Origin: Taklimakanibacter lacteus
GTDB lineage: Bacteria; Pseudomonadota; Alphaproteobacteria; Rhizobiales; Aestuariivirgaceae
Assembly (NCBI GenBank): GCA_003576695.1
Contig: QOZQ01000008.1
Coordinates: 62,001-126,000, forward strand
Direction of reading: 5' to 3'
DNA length: 64,000 bases
In this document: in pieces, positions 1-8,399 of the stretch
Position numbering within the stretch: the stretch's first letter is position 1
How the letters are laid out: every line of letters starts with the position of its first letter
The notes under the pieces: model-generated
What the model was told of the DNA's origin: nothing
Seen by the model: only the letters and a program-made list of their open reading frames with translations
The model's database searches: none
Position numbers and translations under genes: made by a program

Positions 1-15
1 GACCTTACCCGCAGC

Positions 16-600
16 TTAGGACGCCGTTTCGTCCTGGCGTCGATGGATCAGAGCCCGCGCCGCACTCGCGCCTGCCGCGAGGATGCGATCCGATAGTTCC
101 TTGCCTTCAACGGCACGGGCCAATTGGAGCGCACCGATGAGCGTCGCGAAGACGCCCAGCGCCACGCCCTCGGTATCCTTCGTCTGCGGAAGCGCCGCAG
201 ATACCTGGCGCACCAGAAACAGGAAATGGTCGGTATAAGCCTTGCGCGTTTCAGGTGGCTGACGCGCGAGTTCCGGCAACAAGGCGGCAGAAGCGCAGCC
301 CTTTTCCGGATTGTCCCTGTGCGCAGTCGACAGATACTCCTCTATCGCCCTCTCCGGTCCTCCGGAGGCCAATATCTTCAACAGTTGCAGTGACTGCGCT
401 TCCAAAGCCGCCACCACGCTCTCACGCACAAGGTCTCCCTTGGATCGAAAGTGCGGATAGAAGGCGCCGTTCGTCAGCCCAGCGTCGTTCATGATGGTTG
501 CCAATCCCGACGCAGCGATGCCGTCGCCCCGAAAACGCTCCGTGGCGACTTCCACGATTCGGCTGCGTGACGCGTCCTTTCGGCCCTTTTCGTAGCGCAT
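16..600 (-). CDS. TetR/AcrR family transcriptional regulator
   Basis: This 194-residue protein has the usual TetR size. A basic N-terminus leads into a helix-turn-helix at about residues 10-55 containing the typical TNGAFYPHFRSK recognition-helix pattern, followed by a helical ligand-binding domain. It is transcribed away from an SDR and a medium-chain reductase gene. The 85-bp gap holds a perfect 11-bp inverted repeat (631-653), the classic layout of a TetR repressor controlling itself and the divergent oxidoreductases. The ATG at 600 gives a normal N-terminus. The inducer cannot be read from sequence; a reactive aldehyde, quinone or other small electrophile is only a guess from the neighbouring reductases. 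Confidence 0.9.
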   Translation of the reverse strand: MRYEKGRKDASRSRIVEVATERFRGDGIAASGLATIMNDAGLTNGAFYPHFRSKGDLVRESVVAALEAQSLQLLKILASGGPERAIEEYLSTAHRDNPEKGCASAALLPELARQPPETRKAYTDHFLFLVRQVSAALPQTKDTEGVALGVFATLIGALQLARAVEGKELSDRILAAGASAARALIHRRQDETAS

Positions 601-630
601 GACTGCTCTTCCTCATTTCTATTGCATTAC

Positions 631-653
631 GATCATAATATGATATTATGATC
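631..653. promoter_or_regulatory. Perfect inverted repeat, likely TetR operator
   Basis: The half-site GATCATAATAT (631-641) is followed by one central base and its exact reverse complement ATATTATGATC (643-653). It lies midway between the divergent tetR (start 600) and SDR (start 686) genes, where a shared repressor site is expected. The AT-rich stretch probably also holds both promoters. Binding by the adjacent TetR protein is inferred from position. Confidence 0.75.
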
Positions 654-685
654 ATAATTCAAAAAGCGAAGGAAAGCTAGCCCCC

Positions 686-1519
686 ATGAGTTCGCAGCAT
701 GAAATGAGCGCATATTCGGGTAGGACCGTGATCATAACCGGAGCCTCGTCGGGCATTGGCCGCGCCAGCGCCGCGGCCCTGGCACGAGCGGGATTTACCG
801 TCTTCGGGACAAGCCGTCGCAAAATTGCCGATGGCCCGGACGGAGTATCCATGCTGGTCTGCGATGTGACCGACGCCGCAGCAGTCAATGCGCTCGTGTC
901 GACGGTGATCTCACAGACGGGCCGGATCGACCTTCTGATCAACAATGCCGGTGTCGGCCTACTTGGAGGCGCAGAGGAATCCTCGATCGCACAGGTTCAA
1001 GCCCTCTTCGATGTGAACCTGTTCGGCGTGATCCGCATGACTAACGCGATATTGCCGACGATGCGCCGCCAGGGCTTTGGGCGCATCATAAATATCGGCT
1101 CGGTGTTGGGCCTCATCCCGGCGCCCTACTCAGCTTATTACTCGGCGGCCAAGCATGCGCTCGAAGGCTACTCGGAGTCGCTCGACCACGAGGTGCGCGC
1201 CTTCAATATTCGCGTCTCGGTCATCGAGCCGGCATTCGTCCGCACCGTCTTCGACCAGAACGGTATCGAGCCTGATTCAGTGCTGAAGGAATACGATCGG
1301 GCTCGAATGGAAGTCGACGCGCTCCTTCGCGATGTGATGCCTAAAGCCGATCGGCCGGAAGTGGTGGCGGATGTGGTCGTTAGGGTGGCGACCGATGACC
1401 ATCCGCGACGGCGCTATACAGCCGGCAAGGCAGCCCGGCAGGTCAGCATGCTGCGCCGCTTCGCCCCCGCAGAAATATTCGACAAGAGCCTGCGCAAGCA
1501 GTTTCGCTTGCCGGTCTGA
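686..1519 (+). CDS. Short-chain dehydrogenase/reductase (SDR)
   Basis: This 277-residue classical SDR oxidoreductase has an N-terminal Rossmann fold with the cofactor motif TGASSGIG at about residues 14-21, the NNAG strand motif near residue 90, a catalytic Ser in the NIGSVLG segment and the YSAAK active site (Tyr/Lys) around residue 150. It probably reduces a carbonyl or oxidises an alcohol with NAD(P)H in the cytoplasm; the substrate is unknown. An AGGAAAG ribosome-binding site precedes the ATG at 686. The next gene is a medium-chain reductase on the same strand 68 bp downstream, so the two probably form one TetR-controlled transcript. Confidence 0.9.
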   Translation: MSSQHEMSAYSGRTVIITGASSGIGRASAAALARAGFTVFGTSRRKIADGPDGVSMLVCDVTDAAAVNALVSTVISQTGRIDLLINNAGVGLLGGAEESSIAQVQALFDVNLFGVIRMTNAILPTMRRQGFGRIINIGSVLGLIPAPYSAYYSAAKHALEGYSESLDHEVRAFNIRVSVIEPAFVRTVFDQNGIEPDSVLKEYDRARMEVDALLRDVMPKADRPEVVADVVVRVATDDHPRRRYTAGKAARQVSMLRRFAPAEIFDKSLRKQFRLPV

Positions 1520-1587
1520 ATGATGGTGCGGCGGAGGTAGCCGGTTTCGTTCCCGTTCACCAAGAGCTCTATTGGAAGGTGATTACT

Positions 1588-2589
1588 ATGAAGGCATTCG
1601 TTGTCGATAAGTACAACAAGAACGGCGCGCTGCGGCTGGCCGAGATGCCGGAGCCAGACCTCCAGGATAACGATGTCTTGATCGAAATCCACGCGGCGGC
1701 GGTGAATCCGCTGGATTCCAAGATCAAGTCGGGTGAATTCAAGCTCATCCTGCCTTATCGCATGCCTCTTATCCTGGGCCATGACGTCGCTGGGACAATC
1801 GTCCGGATCGGACCAAAAGTCCGCAAGTTCAAGGCGGGTGACAATGTCTATGCGCGCCCGCGCGATGGGCGGATCGGGACATTCGCCGAATTCATAGCCG
1901 TCGATGAAGCCGACGTGGCCTTGAAGCCCAGGAACCTCAGCATGGAAGAAGCCGCATCACTTCCCCTGGTCGGCTTGACTGCCTGGCAGACCTTGGTTGA
2001 AAGCGCAAACTTGAAGAAGGGGCAGAAGGTCTTCATTCAAGCTGGCTCCGGCGGTGTAGGGGCAATTGCCATCCAGCTGGCAAAGCACCTCGGCGCGACA
2101 GTCGCAACAACCGCCGGCGCAGCAAATTTTGATCTGGTGAAGAGCCTCGGCGCCGATATCGTCGTCGACTACAGGAAACAGGATTTTGAGAAAATCCTGA
2201 CGGGCTACGACGTCGTCTTGAACAGTCAGGACGCCAAGACACTTGCAAAATCCGTGCATGTGCTGAAACCGGGCGGCAAGCTCATCTCCATCTCCGGTCC
2301 GCCGGATCCCGAATTTGCGAAGCAACGGCGCCTGAACGTGATGCTGAAGCTGGTTCTGCGCTTCCTGAGCCGGGGCATTCGGGCCAAGGCCAGACGCCTG
2401 GGCATAACGTATTCGTTCCATTTCATGTGGGCGCAGGGGAATCAACTGAGCAAAATTACGTCGCTCGTCGAATCCGGAACGATCCGGCCTGTCGTGGATC
2501 GCGTCTTTCCCTTTGAAGCGGCCAATGAGGCTCTGGCTTACGTCGAGGAGGGACGTGCCAAGGGCAAGGTCGTTATCAAGGTCAGATAG
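1588..2589 (+). CDS. NADP-dependent medium-chain oxidoreductase (quinone-reductase-like)
   Basis: This 333-residue protein belongs to the zinc-independent medium-chain dehydrogenase/quinone oxidoreductase group. A GroES-like N-terminal domain carries AAVNPLDSKIKSG and GHDVAGTI, and the nucleotide-binding domain has the AGSGGVG glycine motif at about residues 154-160. The zinc-ligand cysteines of alcohol dehydrogenases are not visible. The ATG at 1588 is preferred over an in-frame GTG at 1579 because GGAAGG sits 8 bases upstream of it. It probably reduces alpha,beta-unsaturated carbonyls or quinones. Co-orientation with the SDR and the upstream TetR dyad suggests a small inducible detoxification operon. 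About 215 bp after its stop hold no convincing gene. Confidence 0.88.
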   Translation: MKAFVVDKYNKNGALRLAEMPEPDLQDNDVLIEIHAAAVNPLDSKIKSGEFKLILPYRMPLILGHDVAGTIVRIGPKVRKFKAGDNVYARPRDGRIGTFAEFIAVDEADVALKPRNLSMEEAASLPLVGLTAWQTLVESANLKKGQKVFIQAGSGGVGAIAIQLAKHLGATVATTAGAANFDLVKSLGADIVVDYRKQDFEKILTGYDVVLNSQDAKTLAKSVHVLKPGGKLISISGPPDPEFAKQRRLNVMLKLVLRFLSRGIRAKARRLGITYSFHFMWAQGNQLSKITSLVESGTIRPVVDRVFPFEAANEALAYVEEGRAKGKVVIKVR

Positions 2590-2804
2590 CAGCGCGCTCA
2601 CAGGGAATGTCACACCGCCGCTTTCGATGTCTTCATGCGCTGCGACCGCGCCAGCGTCAGCACCAGAGGCGCCGCAGGATGCAGAAGGAGCCGGACACGC
2701 GCTCCTTGCCGAATTTCTCCGCCGCGAGCTTGAGGCTCTCGAAGACGCCTGGGACGCGACGAAAGCTGCCCTCGAGCAACTGGGAAATCAGGTTTGACCG
2801 CCCG

Positions 2805-3401
2805 TCAATCCGGCCGGCGCATGCGCCAGGCCGTCTCGACGGTCGCATATTCGCTGTAGCCCATGCGCGCGATCGGTCTCATCGCCGCGGTATCGACCCG
2901 ACCATCCTTGATGAAGCGGTCATCGATATAGACGCCGACCACGCGTCCGATGATCGCCCATTGCCTGGCATCGCCATTGTCGTCGGGCAGCGGCACGATC
3001 TGGAACAGTTTGCATTCGAGCGCCGCCGGGCTTTCCTTGACGCGCGGCGCCTTGATGAAGCGCGACGCCGCCTGGGTCAGGCCCGCCAGCTTGAACTCAT
3101 CGATATCGGGTGCGACGCGCGCGGAGGAGATGTTCACCTGCTCGCGCAATTCATAGGTCGCGAGATTGATGACGAATTCGCTGGTGGCCTCGATATTGGT
3201 GAGCGAGTCCTTCATGCCCGAAGACCCGATCACGATATAATGCGGCTTCTCGGATATGGCGTTGAAGAAGCTGTAGGGCGCCAGATTGGGCACGCCATTT
3301 TTGGCGATGCTCGATATCCAGCCGATCGGGCGCGGCGCCACGATGGCCTTGAACGGGTCATTGGGCAGGCCATGCGCATTGTCGATCGCATCATAATGCA
3401 T
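2805..3401 (-). CDS. Flavin reductase family protein (FMN-binding split barrel)
   Basis: This 198-residue protein has the flavin reductase-like fold, seen in the N-terminal APRPIGWISS segment and the following LAPYSFFNAIS stretch that contact FMN in this family. Members bind FMN or FAD and supply reduced flavin to a monooxygenase or act as oxidoreductases themselves; the partner here is unknown. It is the last of three minus-strand genes (nitroreductase, HAD phosphatase, flavin reductase). Its start codon touches the stop of the HAD gene at 3401, so the two are probably translationally coupled. Two flavoproteins in one small operon suggest a reductive or detoxifying role, which is inference only. 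Confidence 0.85.
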   Translation of the reverse strand: MHYDAIDNAHGLPNDPFKAIVAPRPIGWISSIAKNGVPNLAPYSFFNAISEKPHYIVIGSSGMKDSLTNIEATSEFVINLATYELREQVNISSARVAPDIDEFKLAGLTQAASRFIKAPRVKESPAALECKLFQIVPLPDDNGDARQWAIIGRVVGVYIDDRFIKDGRVDTAAMRPIARMGYSEYATVETAWRMRRPD

Positions 3402-4111
3402 CAGCTCAATCCTTTGATGAGGCGGGGCAGCCCGGCAATGCTGGCGATCACGTGATCGGCGAGCGGCGCCAGATGGTCATGCGCCGAATTGCCGGAGAGC
3501 ACCCCGATCGCAAGGCCGGCGCCCGCATCATGCGCGGTCTCCATGTCATGCGGGTTGTCGCCCACCATGGCGACCTCGCTGGCCTCGATGCCCACCGCAT
3601 CGGCGAAGGCATGGATCATGTCGCCAGAGGGCTTGGGCCGCGCCACGCTGTCGGCGCCGAGGATGATGTCGAAGAGATCGGCCGCATCGAGCGCCCGCAT
3701 ATGGAGAACCGCCGAACCTGCCGTGTCGTTGGTGGCGACGCCAAGCTTCAACCCCATGGCGCGCAATTCCGCGAGAACGGGCCTGAGCGGCATCAGCGCC
3801 TTCAAATGCCTGACGCCCAGGTCGCGATAGTCGATATCGAGGAGCCTCACTTTTTCCGAGACGCCCGCGGCATCGAGGCCGGGCCACCAAATGTCGACGA
3901 TGTCGCGCGTCGTGCCTTGGGCCAGGACCGAGCCGGCGCGGAAGGCCCCGCTCACCGGGTCGAAGCCTGCGGCGGTGAATTTCGCCTCGATCTCCGCCGG
4001 ACTGCGGTCGGCGAAGACTTCGTTGAGCAGTTGCTGATAGGCCGGAACCCAGGTGCCGGTGACGTCGATCAGCGTGCCGTCCTTGTCGAAGAGAACGCCC
4101 TTGATCGTCAT
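3401..4111 (-). CDS. HAD-superfamily hydrolase, phosphoglycolate phosphatase-like
   Basis: This 236-residue haloacid dehalogenase-type phosphatase has motif I DKDGTL near residue 9 (nucleophilic Asp and general-acid Asp), a helical cap domain, the ATND segment as motif II, a Lys in ARPKPSG as motif III, and the acidic motif IV VGDNPHDMETA. It likely removes phosphate from a small metabolite such as 2-phosphoglycolate or a sugar phosphate. It lies 3 bases downstream of the nitroreductase gene and overlaps the flavin reductase start, indicating one operon. Substrate assignment within HAD proteins by eye is unreliable, so only the family is claimed. Confidence 0.88.
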   Translation of the reverse strand: MTIKGVLFDKDGTLIDVTGTWVPAYQQLLNEVFADRSPAEIEAKFTAAGFDPVSGAFRAGSVLAQGTTRDIVDIWWPGLDAAGVSEKVRLLDIDYRDLGVRHLKALMPLRPVLAELRAMGLKLGVATNDTAGSAVLHMRALDAADLFDIILGADSVARPKPSGDMIHAFADAVGIEASEVAMVGDNPHDMETAHDAGAGLAIGVLSGNSAHDHLAPLADHVIASIAGLPRLIKGLS

Positions 4112-4114
4112 GCG

Positions 4115-4702
4115 TCAGCCTTGCCAGCGGGTGATGAGGCTCTCCGGATCGGGGCGCGGCCGGTCCTCGAGCGCCGCCTGTGGCGTGCCGAAATAGACGA
4201 AGCCGACGATCTTCTCAGCCTCGCTGAGGCCCATGGACTTCATGATCTCCGCGTCATAGGCGATCCAGTCGGTGTTCCACTGGGCGCCGATACCGAGAGC
4301 GGCGGCGGCGAGCAGCATGTTCTGCGTGAGCGCACCCGCCGAGAGCAGTTGCTCCCATTCGGGGATCTTCACATGTGGCCCCGCTTTCGACACGACCGCG
4401 ATGACGGTCGGCGCCCTGAGAAGCAGGTTGCGCTGGAAAGCGAGCGACTCTTCCCCATGCCCGGGATTGAGCGTCTGCCAGCGCGCCTTGATGATCTCAC
4501 CGAACTTCGCGCGCGCCGCCCCTTCGAACAGGACGAGGCGCCAGGGCGTGAGCTTGCCGTGATCGGGCACGCGCACCGCGATTTCGAGGATGGTCTTGAG
4601 CTGGTCGGCGGTGGGACCGGGGGCCCCCATCGCCTTGACGGAGGCTGATTTGCGGGTTTTGAGGAGGGAAAGGGCGGAAGACGTGTCGTTGAGGCGGGTC
4701 AT
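4115..4702 (-). CDS. Nitroreductase family protein
   Basis: This 195-residue FMN-dependent nitroreductase resembles the small YdjA-type branch. The N-terminal TRKSAS motif binds the FMN phosphate, the RVPDHGKLTPWR segment matches the family's PSxxNxQPWRF region in position, and the AAAALGIGAQW helix near residues 130-145 completes the flavin site. Such enzymes are dimeric cytoplasmic flavoproteins that reduce nitro groups, quinones or flavin with NAD(P)H. It is the first gene of the three-gene minus-strand operon with the HAD phosphatase and the flavin reductase. The natural substrate is unknown. Confidence 0.87.
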   Translation of the reverse strand: MTRLNDTSSALSLLKTRKSASVKAMGAPGPTADQLKTILEIAVRVPDHGKLTPWRLVLFEGAARAKFGEIIKARWQTLNPGHGEESLAFQRNLLLRAPTVIAVVSKAGPHVKIPEWEQLLSAGALTQNMLLAAAALGIGAQWNTDWIAYDAEIMKSMGLSEAEKIVGFVYFGTPQAALEDRPRPDPESLITRWQG

Positions 4703-4874
4703 GGGCGCCTTAACAGCGGAACCCGACCGGCAAAGTCAAGATCGGAAAAAACAAGGCACAATTGCAGCGGTCGCGTTAACCAAAAATTAAGCATAAGATT
4801 GAGCCCGAAGCCGGTCTCGTGTTGGCTGTCAGGGCCGGCCGGGAAGGTCCGGGGATAACAGGGGAACGTCGTCT

Positions 4875-5753
4875 ATGCAGAAGGGCCGCTATGTTCTGGG
4901 TTTCTTCGCGGCCCTTCTGCTTATCGACCCTGCTTCCGCCGCCTCGACAGCCGCCATAGACAGGACGCCCCAGATCGAAACGAGCGGTTCCGACGTCGCC
5001 TCCGAGATCCGCATCGAACTGACGAGGCCCGGCAGCGAGGCCCTCTCCTTCAATGCCCGCTTGAGCGAAAATGGCGGCCTCATCAACCGGCCGGTCTCCT
5101 GGCGGGTGAAGGCCTATGGTGGCGAAACCCTGCTGACGCGCGACTCCGATGCCGCCGAACTGCCGGCCGAGCCCGGCGACTATGTCGTCGAGGCGAGCTA
5201 TGGCGCCGTCAAGGTGGCGCGCAAGCTCACCTTGCTCGAGGGTCAGCGCCTCGGCGTGACGCTGGTGTTCAATGTCGGCGGCTTGCGCATATTGCCGAAG
5301 CTCAAGCAGATCGGCCTGCCCGACGCCCATCCCTTCACCAGCATCTACAAGGCTTCCGGGCTTGACGGCGGCGAGCTGGTGGCGATCACCGAGGAGCCGG
5401 GCGAGATCCTGCGCCTCGGCGCCGGCACCTATCGCATCGAGAGCCGCTTCCGCCCCGGCAACGCCTCGGCCGTCGCCGAGGTGATGGTGAAGCCGGGGCG
5501 CATGTCGGCGGTCGAGCTCGACATGAGCGCCGGCATTGCTCGCCTCAATATGTCGAATGCCGAAGACCATGATGTGATCTGGTTCATCACCGATGCCAGG
5601 GGCAATGCGCTGCCCGGCATCCCCGGCCCCGCCGCCGACGTCGTGCTGACGCCCGGCCAGTATACGCTCCGTACACAGATCGATGGCGTCGATCAGAATT
5701 CGACCTTCACCATCACACCCGGCCAGATCAGCGCCATTCTCCAGGCGAATTAG
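4875..5753 (+). CDS. Secreted protein with three internal beta-sandwich-like repeats, function unknown
   Basis: This 292-residue protein begins with a clear Sec signal peptide (a basic start, a hydrophobic stretch, then cleavage near ASAAS at about residue 23). The mature part shows three related units of about 90 residues. Each contains a turn of the form L-x-x-G-x-Y followed about 20 residues later by a V-x-x-G or L-x-x-G turn and a beta strand: EPGDYVVEA / LEGQRLGVTL, GAGTYRIES / KPGRMSAVEL, and TPGQYTLRT / TPGQISAIL. This pattern suits periplasmic carboxypeptidase-regulatory or Ig-like folds that act as structural or binding modules. No catalytic motif is visible. It stands alone, converging with the kinase gene 20 bp away. 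The 172 bp upstream contain no other gene. Confidence 0.8.
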   Translation: MQKGRYVLGFFAALLLIDPASAASTAAIDRTPQIETSGSDVASEIRIELTRPGSEALSFNARLSENGGLINRPVSWRVKAYGGETLLTRDSDAAELPAEPGDYVVEASYGAVKVARKLTLLEGQRLGVTLVFNVGGLRILPKLKQIGLPDAHPFTSIYKASGLDGGELVAITEEPGEILRLGAGTYRIESRFRPGNASAVAEVMVKPGRMSAVELDMSAGIARLNMSNAEDHDVIWFITDARGNALPGIPGPAADVVLTPGQYTLRTQIDGVDQNSTFTITPGQISAILQAN

Positions 5754-5772
5754 CCACTCCCCTCATGCTTGC

Positions 5773-7032
5773 CTATCCGGCGATCACGCGGCTGAACATG
5801 TCGACGCTGCCGAGCTTGCCGGATTTGAGATGGAACGAGACCGGATCCGCCCCGCGCGTCACCGCCTGCGCGGCGCCGGCGCCGGCAATATAGGGTCCGG
5901 TATCGAGCGCCTTCACCTTGAGCGCCTCGAGCACCGCGCCCGATGTCTCGCCGCCCGCCACCACGAAACGCCGTACGCCCGCGCGATGAAGCTCGATGGC
6001 GACCCGCCCGAGCAGCTTCTCGCCGCGCCGGCCCGCACCCTTCCGCCCGAAGCGCTGTTGCGCCTCAGCGACCGCTTCGGGTGATGACTGGACCGCCACC
6101 GCCAAGGGGCCGTGCCGCAGTTTCTCGTGCATCCATGCGGATGCCTTTTCGATTGCTCCCGCATTGTCGGCCATGTCGAGGAGATCGAGTCTCAGGACCG
6201 GATGGGTCTGCTCGAAGTGATCGAGCTGGGCGCGCGTCTGCTCGGCACAGCTTCCGGCCAGCACGACGGCGGGTCCTTCCACGCGCGGCAGTGCCGTTTC
6301 GGAAGTGCGCGTCCTGAGCTGCGAGCGGGCGCGCCACAGAGCGGGATAATGCTCGGTGATCGTGCCACCCCCCGTCATCACCGGCCAGTCGATGCAGACT
6401 TGGGCGAGGCGCCTGAGGTCGTCATTGTCGACCGCATCGCAGATCGCATAGCGTTTGCCTTCGGCTTCGAGGGCGGCGGCCCGGGCGCGCAGCGTATCGG
6501 CGCCACCGATCACATCCTCATGGCGGATGAGCCCGACCGGATGCCGGGTCTGTGCCTGCAGCACTTCGACAAGATTGGGATTCTTCATCGGCGTCAGCGG
6601 GTCGAGGCGCTTGGGCGAGCGCGAGATGAGCTGGTCGGCATAGAAGAGATGGCCCTGATAGACCGTGCGCTTTACATCCGGAAAGGCCGGGCAGAAGCCG
6701 ACGAAGCCTGCGCCGTAGCGCTCCGCCAGATAATCGGCGCAGGGCCCGATATTGCCGCGGGGCGTTGAATCGAAGGTCGCGCAATATTTGAAGAAGACCT
6801 GGCGCGCACCACCCTTGGCATCGATGAGATCGCAGGCCTTGGCAAAGCCCGCCACGGCTTCAGACGCCGGCGCCACGCGGCTCTTTAATGCGAAGACGAC
6901 GGCATCGACATCGCCGATCGCCGCCGCATCGGCATGACGCGTCACCATGCGGGCGGAGAGCCCCTCGCGCACCATGAGGGAGGCAAGCTCGAGGCCGCCG
7001 GTGAAGTCGTCGGCTATGGCCGCCAGAAGCAT
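5773..7032 (-). CDS. Four-carbon acid sugar kinase family protein (OtnK-like)
   Basis: This protein of about 419 residues has the two-domain fold of the four-carbon acid sugar kinases. The N-terminal substrate domain begins AIADDFTGGLELA, and the C-terminal nucleotide domain carries VVAGGETSGAVLEAL. Characterised members such as OtnK phosphorylate 3-oxo-tetronates during threonate or erythronate breakdown. The ATG at 7032 is chosen because GGGAGGGGA lies directly upstream and the length then matches the family; an upstream in-frame start at 7068 adds only 12 unconserved residues. It is divergent from an aminotransferase-led operon across a gap carrying a perfect 12-bp palindrome. No partner dehydrogenase or decarboxylase of the known tetronate pathways is nearby, so the substrate may differ. 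Confidence 0.87.
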   Translation of the reverse strand: MLLAAIADDFTGGLELASLMVREGLSARMVTRHADAAAIGDVDAVVFALKSRVAPASEAVAGFAKACDLIDAKGGARQVFFKYCATFDSTPRGNIGPCADYLAERYGAGFVGFCPAFPDVKRTVYQGHLFYADQLISRSPKRLDPLTPMKNPNLVEVLQAQTRHPVGLIRHEDVIGGADTLRARAAALEAEGKRYAICDAVDNDDLRRLAQVCIDWPVMTGGGTITEHYPALWRARSQLRTRTSETALPRVEGPAVVLAGSCAEQTRAQLDHFEQTHPVLRLDLLDMADNAGAIEKASAWMHEKLRHGPLAVAVQSSPEAVAEAQQRFGRKGAGRRGEKLLGRVAIELHRAGVRRFVVAGGETSGAVLEALKVKALDTGPYIAGAGAAQAVTRGADPVSFHLKSGKLGSVDMFSRVIAG

Positions 7033-7081
7033 AGGCAAGTCCCCTCCCCCGCGAAGATTCCGCTTCACAACTATAGAATAT

Positions 7082-7093
7082 ATCCTATAGGAT
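7082..7093. promoter_or_regulatory. Perfect 12-bp palindrome, candidate GntR operator
   Basis: ATCCTATAGGAT reads the same on both strands. It lies between the divergent kinase (start 7032) and aminotransferase (start 7160) genes, and a related CTATAG half-site sits just to its left. FCD-type GntR regulators commonly bind short palindromes of this kind, and one is encoded as the second gene of the rightward operon. The regulator-site pairing is inferred from position. Confidence 0.6.
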
Positions 7094-7159
7094 CACGTCA
7101 GAAAGACACTGGCAAGGACCGAAAGGCCTGGAAACCAGTCAGTTTGAGGGAGCGAGCGC

Positions 7160-8392
7160 ATGGACCACACCCGCATCTCGGCTGATGCGCAGCTGCGCGA
7201 GCGCGCGGCGCGCGTGATTCCGGGCGGGATGTGGGGACATCTCAACGCCGCCAAATTGCCTGCGAACTACCCGCAATATTTCGTCCGCGGCGAAGGCTGC
7301 CATTTATGGGATGCCGATGGGCGCGAGCTCATCGACTTCATGTGCGCCTGGGGGCCGATGATCCTGGGCTATAGCGACCCCGATGTCGAAGCGGCCGCCA
7401 ATGCGCAGCGCCGCCAGGGCGATGTGCTCAACGGCCCGAGCGCCCGCCTAGTCGAGCTGGCCGAGCTCATGGTCGGCACTGTCGCCCATGCCGACTGGGC
7501 GATGTTCCAGAAGAACGGCACCGATGCGACGACGACCTGCGCCATGATCGCGCGTGCCGCCCAGGGGCGCCGCAAGATCCTGGTGGCCAGGGGCGCCTAT
7601 CATGGCGCCGTTCCATGGTGCAATCCTTACCCGCAAGGCTCGACGGCGGAAGACCGCGCCCATCTCATCACTTATGATTATAACGACAGCGCCAGCCTGG
7701 AGCGCGCCGTGGCGGAAGCGGGCGATGATCTCGCCGGCATCTTCGTCTCCGCTTTCAAGCACGATCTCGGCAAGCCGCATGAGCTGCCCTCCCCTGCTTT
7801 CGCGAAAGCCGCGCGCGCTTTGTGCGACCGCAGCGGCGCAGCCCTGATCCTCGATGATGTGCGCGCCGGCTTCCGCCTCCATATGGGCGGCAGCTGGGAA
7901 ACAATGGGCGTGAAGCCCGACCTTGCCGCCTGGTCCAAGGCCATTGCCAATGGCCATGCGCTCGCCGCCGTCACCGGCAATGACCGCTTCCGCCAGGCGG
8001 CGGCGCATATTTTCATCACCGGCTCCTTCTGGACCGCCTCCGTCGCCATGGCGGCAAGCCTTGCGACCATCGCCAAGCTCAAGGCGATCGATGGCCCGGC
8101 GATCATGCGGCGCATGGGCGAGCGCCTGCGCGCCGGCCTCGATGCGCAGGCCCGCGCCCATGGCGTGGCCTTGCGCCAGAGCGGTCCGCCGCAAATGCCG
8201 GTGATCCTGTTCGACGACGATCCGGAGCGCAGGAAGGGCTGGCTGTTCTGCTCGGAGGCCCTGAAGCGCGGCGTCTATATGCACGCCGCCCACACGATGT
8301 TCCTGAGCGCCGCCCACAGCGAGGCCGATATCGACCGCGCGCTCGAGGCGACGGACCAGGCCTTTGCCGAAGTGGCCCGGCAGTTTGGATGA
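7160..8392 (+). CDS. Class III (glutamate-1-semialdehyde-type) aminotransferase
   Basis: This 410-residue PLP enzyme is of aminotransferase class III. Recognisable parts are the N-terminal RVIPGGMWGH, the FQKNGTDATTT phosphate-binding region near residue 120, the aspartate of LILDDVRAGFR that contacts the pyridine nitrogen, and the Schiff-base lysine in AAWSKAIANG near residue 258. It resembles the glutamate-1-semialdehyde aminomutase branch, but the context argues for a catabolic transaminase. GAGGGAGCG lies upstream of the ATG at 7160. It heads an operon with a GntR regulator, a split transketolase and a complete peptide-type ABC importer, so it may remove the amino group of the imported compound. 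The substrate is unknown. Confidence 0.88.
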   Translation: MDHTRISADAQLRERAARVIPGGMWGHLNAAKLPANYPQYFVRGEGCHLWDADGRELIDFMCAWGPMILGYSDPDVEAAANAQRRQGDVLNGPSARLVELAELMVGTVAHADWAMFQKNGTDATTTCAMIARAAQGRRKILVARGAYHGAVPWCNPYPQGSTAEDRAHLITYDYNDSASLERAVAEAGDDLAGIFVSAFKHDLGKPHELPSPAFAKAARALCDRSGAALILDDVRAGFRLHMGGSWETMGVKPDLAAWSKAIANGHALAAVTGNDRFRQAAAHIFITGSFWTASVAMAASLATIAKLKAIDGPAIMRRMGERLRAGLDAQARAHGVALRQSGPPQMPVILFDDDPERRKGWLFCSEALKRGVYMHAAHTMFLSAAHSEADIDRALEATDQAFAEVARQFG

Positions 8393-8399
8393 GATGACG

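Noticed and set aside
2657-2848. Short minus-strand frame after the flavin reductase gene
   Set aside because: Only a helical stretch is visible with no ribosome-binding site or family; it may be a remnant but cannot be supported as a gene.
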